Shown here in pieces: positions 43,266-53,493 of a stretch of 64,000 nt of DNA (positions are counted from its first letter, which is position 1; every line of letters begins with the position of its first letter). The DNA lies in contig OX421499.1 of NCBI GenBank assembly GCA_949126835.1, positions 11,071,224 to 11,135,223 on the forward strand, read 5' to 3'. The stretch comes from Anisus vortex (taxonomy: Eukaryota; Mollusca; Gastropoda; Planorbidae). The position numbers were made by a program, and so were the translations under genes. The notes beneath the pieces are model-generated. The model was not told where the DNA came from. It was given only the letters and a program-made list of their open reading frames with translations, and searched no databases.

Positions 43266-44967
43266 GAAATGTTTTGACTTTATCGTTCACTCTAACCTCA
43301 TAGTTTAAATTGGATATCTTCTTTACCACTTCGAAGGGACCCCCCCATCGAAGTTCCAATTTATTTAGTTGTTGAGGTATCAACACTAACACATGATCTC
43401 CAACTTCGATGTTTTTAATGGATGCATTCCTATCATAATAACTTTTTGACTTTTCCATTCCTTTTTCGGTCCTTTTTATAGCGAATGCGCATGCGTTTTG
43501 TAGTTTCTTCTTCAAGTTTAAGAGGTAGTCGTATGCAGTTCTGATTATTGGGTCTTCCAACTCTTCTGTTAGTAGGCCTATAGACTTTATTATGCTCATC
43601 GGTCCTCTGACTTTCCTGCCATACATGAGCTCAAAAGGCGAGTACTCCGTGGTCGTGTGTGATATTTCACGGTATGCGAATAGCACAGATGGTAAATATG
43701 TATCCCAATCCGAAGGCTTATCAAACGTGACTTTTCTGAGCATTTCCTTCAGAGTCCCATTGAACCTTTCAACGGCCCCATTTGACATCGGGTGGTATAC
43801 TGATGAATGGGTTATCCTTATTCCCAGTAGCTTTGAAACCTGTTTAAATATGTCTGACGTGAATTGACTGCCATTATCCGATAAAATTGTTTCGGGAAAT
43901 CCCATTCTGCAGAATATACACATAAGTGCGTCTTGTACTTCTTCCGTTGAAACAGTTTTAAGCGGAATTGCTTCGGGCCATCTAGTGCATAGGTCTACAA
44001 CTGTTAGTATATATCTATTTTTAGTTTTTGTCATATTTAATGGTCCTACAATATCTATGGCTATTTTACATAATGGCTGGCCAACTATTTTTGAAATCCC
44101 CATTGGGCCTTTGCTCTCTTTGTTTTTCTTACCCCTCTGGCACACGTCACATGTCTTGCAATAGTCCTTTACCTGCTTGTTAATTCCTGGCCATGTGAAT
44201 TCAGATTTTATCCTCTCAAGTGTTCGCGCGTAACCCTGGTGACCACTCATAGGTGTGTCGTGTCCTACTTTTATGATGTTTTCGCGAAGCGTATTTGGTA
44301 TGACCAGCTTAATAAAATCGTCCCCTAAGTTCCTATTTCTATTACATTTCCTAACTTGTTTATATAAGTAACCATTTATTATCTTGTACCCTTTTTCATT
44401 ATTATATGCCCTTGTCCACCATTTTTCTAATGATGTGTCTTCTTTTTGCATCACCTTGAACTCATCTTTATTGACATTTATGTTTATAAATGTACTTTCC
44501 AATTTTCCCTCTTTCATTGCGTTTTCATCTTGTTTTTGTGCCCTTGTCTGCACATGTGCAACTATGTTTAAGTCCGCATTTGATGGCGGTTTTGCTCCAT
44601 CAACATTTCCTATCAATAGTTCTGCCGGCGGGTTTTTTAAAAGTATCGCTATATACGTACCCGTTAGATATGGAGTTTCTATATTTACTATGGCCTCTCT
44701 AACTTGTATCTCTTTGCCGTTCGCAGTTATTATGGTAGTTTTCCCTTTCACCCAATCGGATCGTGGGATTAGGCTCTCTTTGCAAGCTATTACAACTGAC
44801 CCCGTATCTCGCAATGTTGTCACTGTCCTATTGTTTAATTTCCCCATAACTATCGGTAATCTTCCTTTACTACTGATTATATTCGCCCATGTTAGTTTTC
44901 TTACCTTCCCTTCTCCGTTTAAACAGTCCTTACATGTTCTACACTTTCCCGTTAATGCTGAAGCTAG
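43147..44967 (-). CDS. Protease-integrase part of pol
   Basis: Open from the codon after the gag stop (44967) to the stop at 43147; the first ATG is at 44847. Counting from that ATG: the aspartic protease motif RDTGS with Asp14; an H2C2 zinc finger (His196, His203, Cys230, Cys233); the integrase core with Asp265 in AIDIVGP, Asp324 in LSDNGSQFT and Glu360 in SNGAVERFNG, the D-x58-D-x35-E spacing of retroviral-type integrases; and a C-terminal GPY/F module (WGGPFEVVKKI at 501-511). Integrase upstream of RT is the Gmr1-like order. It is in the same frame as gag, separated by one TGA. No stop interrupts it. Confidence 0.92.
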   Translation of the reverse strand, partial: LASALTGKCRTCKDCLNGEGKVRKLTWANIISSKGRLPIVMGKLNNRTVTTLRDTGSVVIACKESLIPRSDWVKGKTTIITANGKEIQVREAIVNIETPYLTGTYIAILLKNPPAELLIGNVDGAKPPSNADLNIVAHVQTRAQKQDENAMKEGKLESTFININVNKDEFKVMQKEDTSLEKWWTRAYNNEKGYKIINGYLYKQVRKCNRNRNLGDDFIKLVIPNTLRENIIKVGHDTPMSGHQGYARTLERIKSEFTWPGINKQVKDYCKTCDVCQRGKKNKESKGPMGISKIVGQPLCKIAIDIVGPLNMTKTKNRYILTVVDLCTRWPEAIPLKTVSTEEVQDALMCIFCRMGFPETILSDNGSQFTSDIFKQVSKLLGIRITHSSVYHPMSNGAVERFNGTLKEMLRKVTFDKPSDWDTYLPSVLFAYREISHTTTEYSPFELMYGRKVRGPMSIIKSIGLLTEELEDPIIRTAYDYLLNLKKKLQNACAFAIKRTEKGMEKSKSYYDRNASIKNIEVGDHVLVLIPQQLNKLELRWGGPFEVVKKISNLNYEVRVNDKVKTFHVNRIMLYHPRNNTIKKKNTLQSKHNFRGDNRIRRGRKR

Positions 44968-44973
44968 TCATAC
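44961..44973 (-). promoter_or_regulatory. Gag-pol UGA-CUAG readthrough site
   Basis: On the minus strand gag ends AAT GTA TGA (stop at 44970-44968) and the same frame continues CTA GCT TCA without interruption into protease. UGA followed by CUA(G) is the well-known efficient stop-readthrough context of alphaviruses and several animal genes. This suggests Gag-Pol is made by readthrough instead of a frameshift. Experimental proof is lacking. Confidence 0.65.
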
Positions 44974-45483
44974 ATTGTTATTGTTGAACCGAACCCTCCT
45001 ATCGTCCCCGCCTTCGGATCCGTTTGTACGAGTCTTGTCTCTGTAACTTTGACCTACTTGTTTATTTCGCCAACAGTCTCGCGACCAGTGCCCAGTTTGA
45101 CCACATGTGTAGCACTCATTGCTATTTTGATGGTTGTATGCTTGATGTTTTTGTTTGTAACTGTCAAATGTCTGTTTCTGTGATCGGTCAGGTGACATGT
45201 AGGCCGATTGTTGTCTACGAGATTGTTTCCCAATTGGTGAATGTGATCTATATGGTGATTGTGGCCTCCGTTTAGATGATTGCGGTCTCTGTGGTGTTCT
45301 ATCCCGTGATTTCCTATCACTAATTGTGGCCACGGTATCGTTTGTTTGTGTTTCTGTTTGTCCTAAAGGTCTGTTGGGGAAAATGGAGAAGTAATTGTCG
45401 CAACCCTTCTCTACGTCGTCTATTGTCTTGGGTTCCCTGGTCAAAATATGGTGTCTGACGTCTGTCGCCACTGTCCTCGTCAC
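44968..45483 (-). pseudogene. gag, nucleocapsid part
   Basis: 171 codons with a basic, Arg/Ser/Gln-rich stretch (about 55-110) and one CCHC zinc knuckle, CYTCGQTGHWSRDC at 124-137 (C-x2-C-x4-H-x4-C), which binds genomic RNA. Its apparent start lies inside a 14-bp tandem duplication that shifts it out of frame with the upstream gag part. The C-terminal stop is the UGA described above. Confidence 0.85.
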
Positions 45484-45500
45484 TTTGTCCTCGTCACTTT
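45473..45500 (-). repeat. 14-bp tandem duplication breaking gag
   Basis: gtcctcgtcacttt occurs twice in tandem (45473-45486, 45487-45500). Fourteen bases is not a multiple of three, so it explains why gag is split into two frames here. Confidence 0.85.
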
Positions 45501-46148
45501 GTCCCTAAGTATCAAGTCCAATAGTCCGTCGTATGTTTTGTCAATGCCACTAAGCTCTACCCATCGCTTCAAGTAGTATTTTACTTTTCTGATGTAGCTT
45601 CCTGATTTGTCCCCCTTGTCTGGTCGCATGTTCCAAAATCGGTCACTATATCCTGCGCATGTTAGCCCATAGTGTTTTTGTATTTCTTTTTTTAGCTTCA
45701 CGTAGTCTGTTTCCGCGCCTAGTTCCGTGGTATAATGGTCGCACCCTCTATCTAACAAAATTTTTCTGAATTCATGGCACCATCGTTTTCCTTCTAACCC
45801 TATTTCTGTGGCTTCTCTTTCGAAAATATCTATGAGGTTGTCAATATCTTCTGGTTCATTACCCCCTTTCAGTCCTACCAGCCGCATCTTTATCCATTTC
45901 TTTCCGCATTCGTCCTCTCTTTTACTCTCTATCATTTCTCCCTCCGACTTCGCGCTTTCTTTCAATAATTCTAATTTTTTTATTTCTCTCTCTTCTCTCC
46001 TTGTATTCCTTTCTTCCTGTTCCCTCTCTAGTTCCCGTGCATCAGTTAATTTCTTTTCTGCCCATTCTATCATGTCTCAGCCCTCTAATTTACATTTCTC
46101 TCCTAAGTCTATATAATAGGCTAAACCCAGTTTATCCTCATTACTCAT
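45480..46148 (-). pseudogene. gag, capsid part
   Basis: The frame has an ATG at 46148-46146, then a TGA after 23 codons (46079-46077), then an ATG at 46073 and 197 open codons to 45480. The N-terminus is highly charged (EREQEERNTRREEREIKK, a likely coiled coil). The middle part, WCHEFRKILLDRGCDHYTTE and SDRFWNMRPDKGDKSGSY, is compatible with the retrotransposon capsid fold. The early TGA is probably a mutation, since the upstream 23 codons are otherwise open and in frame. Confidence 0.75.
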
Positions 46149-47343
46149 TTTACCACTCCAAATTCTACTAATTAAGTAATCAGAAAAAATTAATTTCTAG
46201 TTTGTAGTCCCACTTATTCAATTGTGCGATCAGTTACTTCCTAATCAATTGTTTACTAAAATAGTAATTACTGATAAATGACACTGTAAGCAATTTTGTT
46301 TTTCCCAAATTATACAAGTGTGTCATTAAAGACCACAACTGATGTCGAAAGATAATCTTTTTTTCCCAACACACGCTGAGTTAATTGCCCTAAAAAATAA
46401 ATTATTTCTACACTATTCTCCACACATGTAAATTCAGTTCGACATTGGTGTAGGATAATATGTAATTTCATTAAAATAAACAGAAAGCATCAGGGATGCA
46501 CATCATTAAAATAAACAGAAAGCATAATAACATAGCATACACAAAATCATGAATCATAATAAAACTTAAATATAGGCATACTTGCTTTTACAATCGCCGA
46601 TGCGCTTGAGTAGTTTCTTCCCGTAAACAGGTCAACAATTTCAACGGTCACAGTTCGATGTACCTCTGGTCACACACACAGGGAAATAACTAGCAGTTCA
46701 TTCAGAGTGTGTTTTTACCCGTGTCGTTTCGTCACAGTACGGGACGGCAAGGTTAGAGACCCCAGGTCAGCATACGGCCCACGTACGGTGAGCATAGGTC
46801 TGCACGTCAGGGTTGTCATTCACAGCACAGGACGGGTAAGTGCTGCACGTCAGGGTTGTCACTCACAGCACAGGACGGGTAAGGTCTGCCCGTCAGGGTT
46901 GTCACTCACAGCACGGGACAGGCAAGGTCTGCACGTCAGGGTTGTCACTCACAGCACAGGACGGGCAAGGTCTGCACGTCAGGGTTGTCACTCACAGCAC
47001 GGGACGGCAAGGTCTGCACGTCAGGGTTGTCACCCACAGCGTGGGACGGCCAAAGTGAGAGACCCCAGGTCAGCATACGGTCCCGCACACGATCAGCTTA
47101 CGTGTAGATCACAGCACAAGGCAGCACAATATCTTTGCTGGCACCTTATTGCTGTAGTGTAGTTTAAAATTCAAAATTCACAGTACTTCTGGTTACGATG
47201 ATCATCGCAACATTTAAATTAATGTTAAATGTTATTTCAAGTTTGAGACGTACAGGGTTTGGTCGAACCTCTAAAGTATGGAAACTGCACACAACGCTTG
47301 TTATTTCCAGTTCGAGACGTACTGGGTCTGGGTCGAACCTCTA
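46149..47343 (-). other. Retrotransposon 5' leader
   Basis: Untranslated leader of about 1.2 kb between the primer site and gag, containing the 43-bp minisatellite. ORFs on the plus strand here (from 46707 and 46840) merely reflect that repeat. Confidence 0.7.
46795..47060. repeat. 43-bp minisatellite in the leader
   Basis: About six units containing tgcacgtcagggttgtcact and cacagcacgggacgg. GC-rich relative to its surroundings. Confidence 0.9.
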
Positions 47344-47354
47344 GTTGGGCGCCA
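47344..47354 (-). promoter_or_regulatory. Primer binding site, tRNA-Lys type
   Basis: tggcgcccaac on the minus strand, two bases after the 5' LTR. This matches the 3' terminal 11 bases of animal tRNA-Lys (GTTGGGCGCCA). Confidence 0.75.
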
Positions 47355-47356
47355 AA

Positions 47357-47717
47357 TGTTATAGTTATATTACACTGTTATAGTTATTCTTTATTCAAAT
47401 ATCATGCTGGACAAAAGGTTTTCAGTTCAACACTTTATTTAACATGTAGGGCTACATTCTCAAAATCACAAATCAAAATCCCTACAGCTCTGTACTGCTC
47501 AGCTCTCATACCCCCGAATGCCCAGTCTTCCTATCTTACACACCCCGTGTTCGCTCCCTTCATTCACGATTCCCCCCCAACTGACTTGAGTTCATTCATT
47601 CCTATATTTACAATAACATCACTGGGTTCAACACACACGCCTACACACACCCATTTGTCGACAATAGATTTTAATCCATTCATATCCACTCTCTTTCACT
47701 CAAAATAGCTCACAACA
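47357..47717 (-). repeat. 5' LTR
   Basis: 361 bp, partner of 40744-41110. The outer end abuts the target duplication actga. Confidence 0.9.
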
Positions 47718-48596
47718 ACTGATTCATTACAATGTAAAATTTGGAAGTACAGTTTATGTTGATTTCTCTCCCTTGGAAGTTTAAGATGCACTGATTCATT
47801 ACAATGTAAAATTTGGAAGTACAGTTTATGTTGATTTCTCTCCCTTGGAAGTTTAAGATGCACTGATTCATTACGGTGTAAAATTTGGAAGTACAGTTTA
47901 TGTTGATTTCTCTCCCTTGGAAGTTTAAGATGCACTTATTCATTACAATGTAAAATTTGGAAGTACAGTTTATGTTGATTTCTCTCCCTTGGAAGTTTAA
48001 GATGCACTGATTCATTACAGTGTAAAATTTGGAAGAACAGTTTATGTTGATTTCTCTCCCTTGGAAGTTTAAGATGCACTGATTAATTACAGTGTAAAAT
48101 TTGGAAGTACAGTTTATGTTGATTTCTCTCCCTTGGAAGTTTAAGATGCACTTATTCATTACAGTGTAAAATTTGGAAGTACAGTTTATGTTGATTTCTC
48201 TCCCTTAGAAGTTTAAGATGCACTGATTCATTACAGTGTAAAATTTGGAAGAACAGTTTATGTTGATTTCTCTCCCTTGGAAGTTAAGATGCACTTATTC
48301 ATTACAGTGTAAAATTTGGAAGTACAGTTTATGTTGATTTCTCTCCCTTGGAAGTTTAAGATGCACTGATTCATTGCAGTGTAAACTTTGGATGTACAGT
48401 TTATGTTGATTTCTCTCCCTTGGAAGTTTAAGATTCACTGAATCATTACAGTGTAAACTTTGGAAGTACAGTTTATGTTGATTTCTCTCCCTTGGAAGTT
48501 TAAGATGCACTGATTCATTACAGTGTAAAATTTGGAAGTACAGTTTATGTTGATTTCTCTCCCTTGGAAGTTTAAGATGCACTTATTCATTTGTGT
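47718..48596. repeat. 72-bp satellite, right part
   Basis: About twelve further 72-bp units continue the array interrupted by the retrotransposon. The last unit runs into unique DNA at 48596. Confidence 0.95.
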
Positions 48597-48879
48597 CTGA
48601 ATGCTAAATAAATCCCAATCAGCCAAAAGTGATTTTCAAATGGAGACTGTCCAGATGCTAGGTCCTGTTTTAATGTCTTTCCTTTCAAATTAACCCTTTC
48701 TGTATGCTATCAATGTGGTAACAAAATCATAATTTTAGTGTACAGTCCTAGCTAGTCCATAATTTGAAGTTACTGTAACCACATCAAATTAGAGATCTGG
48801 CCAGGACAATGTCTAGATTCACCGTGGACTCTATTGTTTTATGTCAGGTGAAGAATCATAGCTGACTTGGCATCAGGCA

Positions 48880-49150
48880 AGTTTCAATGTCCAATATCTA
48901 CCCCATTTAGACCATGTTGATGCATAGGGTTGATAAAGCATCACTATGCAAGTGGATTGTATGGGTAGCACAATGTCAATCACCCTTTAATCCCCCCCCC
49001 CCCCAAATAATTTAAAGTGCCCCTTAGAGTTGGGTAGACTTATGGACACACTCCAGATTTGAGTAAAAAAAAACAACTTTTGTTTTTAAATAGGATTCAT
49101 ACTCAAGACCTCAGAATGTAAACCCATTATTCCATTGTTAGACCACTTTT
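48880..49150 (-). mobile_element. tRNA-derived SINE, family A (minus)
   Basis: Minus-strand head agtggtctaacaatggaat and B-box-like gagtatgaatcc, then body matching ctaagtctacccaactct. Contains a C12 run near 48991. Confidence 0.6.
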
Positions 49151-50591
49151 TTCCAATGTTTTGAACAGTATATATGCTAGTGCTACATTGTAATTGATTA
49201 TATTCTTGTTTTTTATAATTATTTCTGTTGTTGTCAAATATTAAAATGAAATTTAACAAAGTTTTTTGCATTGAAAACGTTTTTTTTTTTGTCAATGTAT
49301 TCTTGAAATGAAATGTTGCTTTAATGTTAGCTCCTTACACTACTTAGGCTACAAATAGAAAAAAAGGTGAATGCATTTACCTGTTACAATGTTCTTACAT
49401 TAGCCCTAATCAGTTTTAAATACTTTGGAAAGTTGTGCTCTAAAAACTGTCTCATTAAAATTGTTCAGTCACTTTCAATGTATGTAGACTCTATACCTAC
49501 CTGAAATAGTATCCCAACAATTCAAGATGTAGACACAAGAAATGGCGCGATCTTAACCTTAAACAAAAAGGCCGCATTTATCAAAATATATCATTTTCAT
49601 TTCATTTCCTTTTGATTATCCGTATTTATATGTGGCATATTTAAATAGAAAACTCAAGAAGGATTTTAAAATGTGGCTAAAAAAGAAACTTTCACCTGAT
49701 TTTTTTTCAGAAATTAAAACCCTGATATTGATTATATCAGATCATTTAGTGTATCTCGATTGATATATGTTGCTTTTAAAGTTGTCCCAATAATATATTC
49801 TTTAGGCGACAGTTATTAATAAGTAAAAAAAAAAAATTGGTTTGCTCTGGCGAGCCTAAACCTTGACGTGGGACGCCTATTCCTTTTTTTTCCAACATCA
49901 AAACAGCAGCTACGTACGTTTTAAGACCTTACTTTTCTATTTCTTTTCTTTCAGCTGTTAAAAGACCACACAAGAAAACTATGTTTATCATTAAACTAAA
50001 CAAACAAAATATTTTGCAACAAGAAGTATTTATTGTGCTTTTGTAATGATTTCTTTCTACTTCCGTTTTGTATTTTGTGGGTAACTTGACAACAATTCTT
50101 GTATCAGACTGGTTAGCGAAAATCAAACAAAAAGGCAAAGCAAATGATACTATTAGCTTTTGATGAATAAGCCCGACAGAGCATATCCTTTCACTAGCAT
50201 TTTCTCCATTTTTTTTAAATATTAGTATTAAATGACGTCCAGATCTTTTTTTTTTGGGGGGGGGGGGGGGGGAATTTAGAAAAAAAAAACTTACTTGATG
50301 ATGGTGAGATACTAATAAGCAATAATTAAAGAAAAAAGTTTAAATATATTTAGTTTATAAAATGGATGTTAAATTCTTTTATAAGGGGTCTACATACATA
50401 CATACATATCTAGTCTAAATAATATAATGAGATATTATATTTAGTAGTGGGATTGGAGTTAGTGAAAGTGTCACTAAAAGCTATTTGTTAAATAAAATAT
50501 GTTTAGTTGTTGAAATCATCAATCCCATGACCTTTGGGGGGGGGGGGGGAGCGAACGGACACTTCGGCAGTCAATTTTCTCCACTTTTGTT
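49151..50591. other. No gene recognised
   Basis: AT-rich DNA with two G-runs (50256 and 50537). ORFs are short and unrecognised. Confidence 0.6.
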
Positions 50592-51241
50592 CAGGGCTAT
50601 GGAGTCGAGGAGTCGGAGGAAATTTGGGTACCTGGAGTCGGAGTCGGCAAATAATGCACCGACTCCGACTTCTACTAAATTTAGATTGGAAAAAGACATT
50701 GCTTCATTTAATTTAAACAACCGATCAATAGGCCTACAGAAATTAGTGATATGAGAAAGTAAAATATCTGTTTCTTCCTCTAAGTCTTCATCCCTACTCA
50801 AGATCCTATCCCTATTGTCTTACTATAGCGGGTCGATACACAAAAAAGTCTTTTGAACTAATTTGAAATGCGTCATTAGACTGAACGTCATATAGACTGC
50901 TCGGCGCCGGTATTGATGACGCTATACAAGTGCCCAAATTATTAATTACCATTCATATTGTTTGTAATGATTTCAAATGCTAGGACATGGCACGCGCGGT
51001 TTTCTCGGAATGCTAAACACTGCCTTAGTAGGCTACAGGCCTAGGCCATAGGTCGTAAATAAAACGCATCTTAATTAAGCTAATAGTGTACAAGCATACC
51101 TTTATTAGAGGCCTAGAGAGGCTTTTACACATTTACGATTCTTTCCATAATGTAATTTGCGTTCAATGGGCCTACAAAGAAATGCCGCCTTTACGACTTA
51201 TAAATGCGCTACGCACGCAACGCACAATTAGGAGCGGCAAT

Positions 51242-51493
51242 CAGTGGCGTATTTAGGCATGTTCCACATGTTCCATTTATTCCCATACAATTTAAAGCGC
51301 TCCAGTTCAACCAAGCTATGTACAACATAAAATGTATGATTTTACAGAATGTAATATGAATTAACGCCCCTTTTCTGAGGTAGGCCTTATGTGGAAGGCA
51401 GGGCGAGACCACGAGGGGCCCCACATACATTTGGGAACAGGGCCCCCACATAAATTTGGGAACAGGGCCCCCACAATCCTAAATACGGCCCTG
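51242..51493. mobile_element. Nested hAT MITE (cagtggcgtatttagg)
   Basis: 252 bp, ends cagtggcgtatttagg and cctaaatacggccctg, flanks gcggcaat and gtggcaat (7 of 8 identical). Confidence 0.8.
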
Positions 51494-51532
51494 GTGGCAA
51501 TATTTATACTTTTCATAGTGTTGTGTTCTGCT

Positions 51533-52041
51533 TAAAGATGTTAAACGAAAACCGGAATACCGGATTCCGGTTTTGAAACCGAAAACAGGTTTTGATTGCA
51601 GTCTCACCGCGTCTGTGCTTTATTATTAACGGCACTATTAAATATATATTCTTTTGATTCTCTTTCAACACATTATTTTACAAGTTACCATAAATATATG
51701 CCTCTTCATATGCATCGTACTATTATGGTCAACGATAATCGGTAATTTGATTATCACTATTGAAAAATTGAAAGCTATTATTGGTTTTAATAAATTAGCC
51801 CAGATTTTTTAGTTCCAAAGAATTTTATGGTAAAGAGTATAAAATCATATTGTATTCACACAAATCAACCCCTTGAATGCCCTGCAAACACTAATAAAGT
51901 TTGGAGTATTTTTCAAATATACCTACAAAACTACGCACATTTGGCTGTTCCGGCATGTGACTTGTGACATTGGGGGGGGGGGAACCGAAATCCGGTTTTA
52001 AACCGGTTTTATAGAACCGATAACCGGTTTTAACATCCCTA
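51533..52041. mobile_element. Nested hAT-type element (gatgttaaa..ccgg)
   Basis: 509 bp, ends taaagatgttaaacg and ttttaacatcccta with accgg-rich subterminal repeats. 8-bp duplication gttctgct at 51525-51532 and 52042-52049. Related to 53834-54213. Confidence 0.8.
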
Positions 52042-52438
52042 GTTCTGCTGTTACAGGGAACGCAGCACCCATATGTAACCTAGCCTCTCACTGGTAAGAG
52101 ATTAACCGTTTGCCCCTTGGAGTCGCCGATCGTCACCTCTACTGATCAGACCCCACGAGGTGGGGGGGGGGTACAGCCGGTGCGCCCTACCGGGGCCCTC
52201 AAGAATTTAGGGGGCCCATGAATATTTAAAATTAAATACAGTAGACTGTTGGCTTTCCAACCAGTAGTACTGTGGTAATGACACGTAGATATACGTTGCC
52301 TTTCTTTCCTTCAAGTAATGTACAAAATACATTCGCATATTAATACAGAGGAGTCGGGTAGTCGGAGTCGGAAGTAAAAAAAAATGAGGAATCGGAGTCG
52401 GAACATTTATCTACCGACTCCGCAGCCCTGCTTTTGTT

Positions 52439-52556
52439 TATATTGCGCGGTTGTCAATAGTTGAGTCAACTGCATCCCTGTCCAATCCTTGACATTGTCG
52501 AACCAGCATCTCCGCTGACGGCCTCTCCTACGCCCACCTTCCACCGTGCCCTGGAG
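52439..52556 (-). pseudogene. RTE-like LINE ORF2 C-terminus, downstream half
   Basis: Minus strand: GTVEGGRRRGRQRRCWFDNV, then KDWTGMQLTQLL. Continuous with 58266-58440 once the hAT element 52557-58265 is removed. Confidence 0.75.
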
Positions 52557-52924
52557 TAGAGGTCGGTAACCTACGGAACGCGTGCCAGACTTGGCACGCG
52601 AAGCCCTTTCTAATGGCACGCGCAGGACCCCCCGAAAAAAAAAAGTTTTTTAATGGCTTCTTTGTGCCATGTCTTTTTTTTTCATTAGCTCTCACTGTTC
52701 AGACTCTGAATAAAATTTAATTAAATTAAAATGAAGTACTTTTTTTTTCTCTCAAATAAATCAAAATGCGTCCATTTCATTTTGTCGTTTGCCTGTTCCA
52801 AAGCGTTCAGTTTCAGTGGATAAAAACTAGTCTTTGCGTCTCCTTTGCATACATCAAAGGATACTTACATCAAAAGAATGTGCCGACTACTCTACATTTG
52901 GTTAGTTTTGTTTGTATTATATCG

Positions 52925-53135
52925 CAAGATGGCTGGGTCATATCCTATGCATGGACAAAAAAGAGGCTCCCAAGTAGTGCATTGAAATTGACACCACCAG
53001 GAAAAAGGCGAAGGGGAAGACCAATGGAAACGTGGAGGAGGACAATGGACGAGGAAGCAAAGGCCACCAACAGATAAGGATAAGGAGGCCTGGCGGAACT
53101 ATGTTTTTGCCTTATGCTCCACGGGGAGCGATAAA
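52925..53135 (+). pseudogene. LINE ORF2 C-terminal fragment
   Basis: LPSSALKLTPPGKRRRGRPM, then ETWRRTMDEE, then, after a frame break, NYVFALCSTGS. This is the typical C-terminal tail of RTE-type ORF2 proteins. It is inserted within the hAT element. Confidence 0.7.
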
Positions 53136-53493
53136 GAATAAGAGAGAGATATCGCAGCCCGAAAAATATCGAATACAAAAAATTGGTATCTGCAAACCAT
53201 TAACTGAATGGTTTTTCTCGATTCCAATAATGTTATTATAATGTTAATAATGTAATAATGTTATTATAAAGTATCTCCTACAAATTAACGTAAATTAATA
53301 GTGTGCCACCCAAATGAAAATTCCCCACCCCCCGCTAAAAATTAAAATTAAAAAAATATATAACAACCTTGATAGAATTAGGACTTCTGATTTGCTATTT
53401 AAGTTTTATCTTAACAAGAGGATATCCTTCAAATTATTATAATTTCGTCATATCTGTTGGCCTTTATACAGAAAACTTTCACAATAATTCAAA

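Larger units (their letters stand above)
40744..47717 (-). mobile_element. Ty3/gypsy LTR retrotransposon, Gmr1-like domain order, defective
   Basis: A 6974-bp element on the minus strand with two near-identical LTRs, a 5-bp target duplication actga (40739-40743 and 47718-47722), a tRNA-Lys type primer site and a polypurine tract. Coding order on the minus strand is gag, protease, integrase, reverse transcriptase, RNase H. The RT and the GPY/F-containing integrase are of Ty3/gypsy type, but the integrase precedes RT as in Ty1/copia. This order is known for the Gmr1-like group. Frame lesions are listed with each gene. Confidence 0.9.
50592..52430. mobile_element. hAT element with nested hAT insertions
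   Basis: TIRs cagggctatggagtcg and cgactccgcagccctg, with repeated ggagtcgg subterminal motifs at both ends and a perfect 8-bp duplication cttttgtt (50584-50591, 52431-52438). No transposase ORF. It contains two further hAT-type elements. Confidence 0.85.

Noticed and set aside
44384..45046. 220-codon plus-strand ORF opposite the retrotransposon
   Set aside because: Antisense shadow of gag-pol. The minus-strand frames hold all conserved motifs.
46707..47162. 151-codon plus-strand ORF with repeated VRVVTHSTGR
   Set aside because: Reflects the 43-bp minisatellite in the retrotransposon leader.
40272..48626. ORFs encoding repeated MNKCILNFQGREININ-type peptides
   Set aside because: They follow from the 72-bp satellite period (24 codons). 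No start context or conserved protein is seen.
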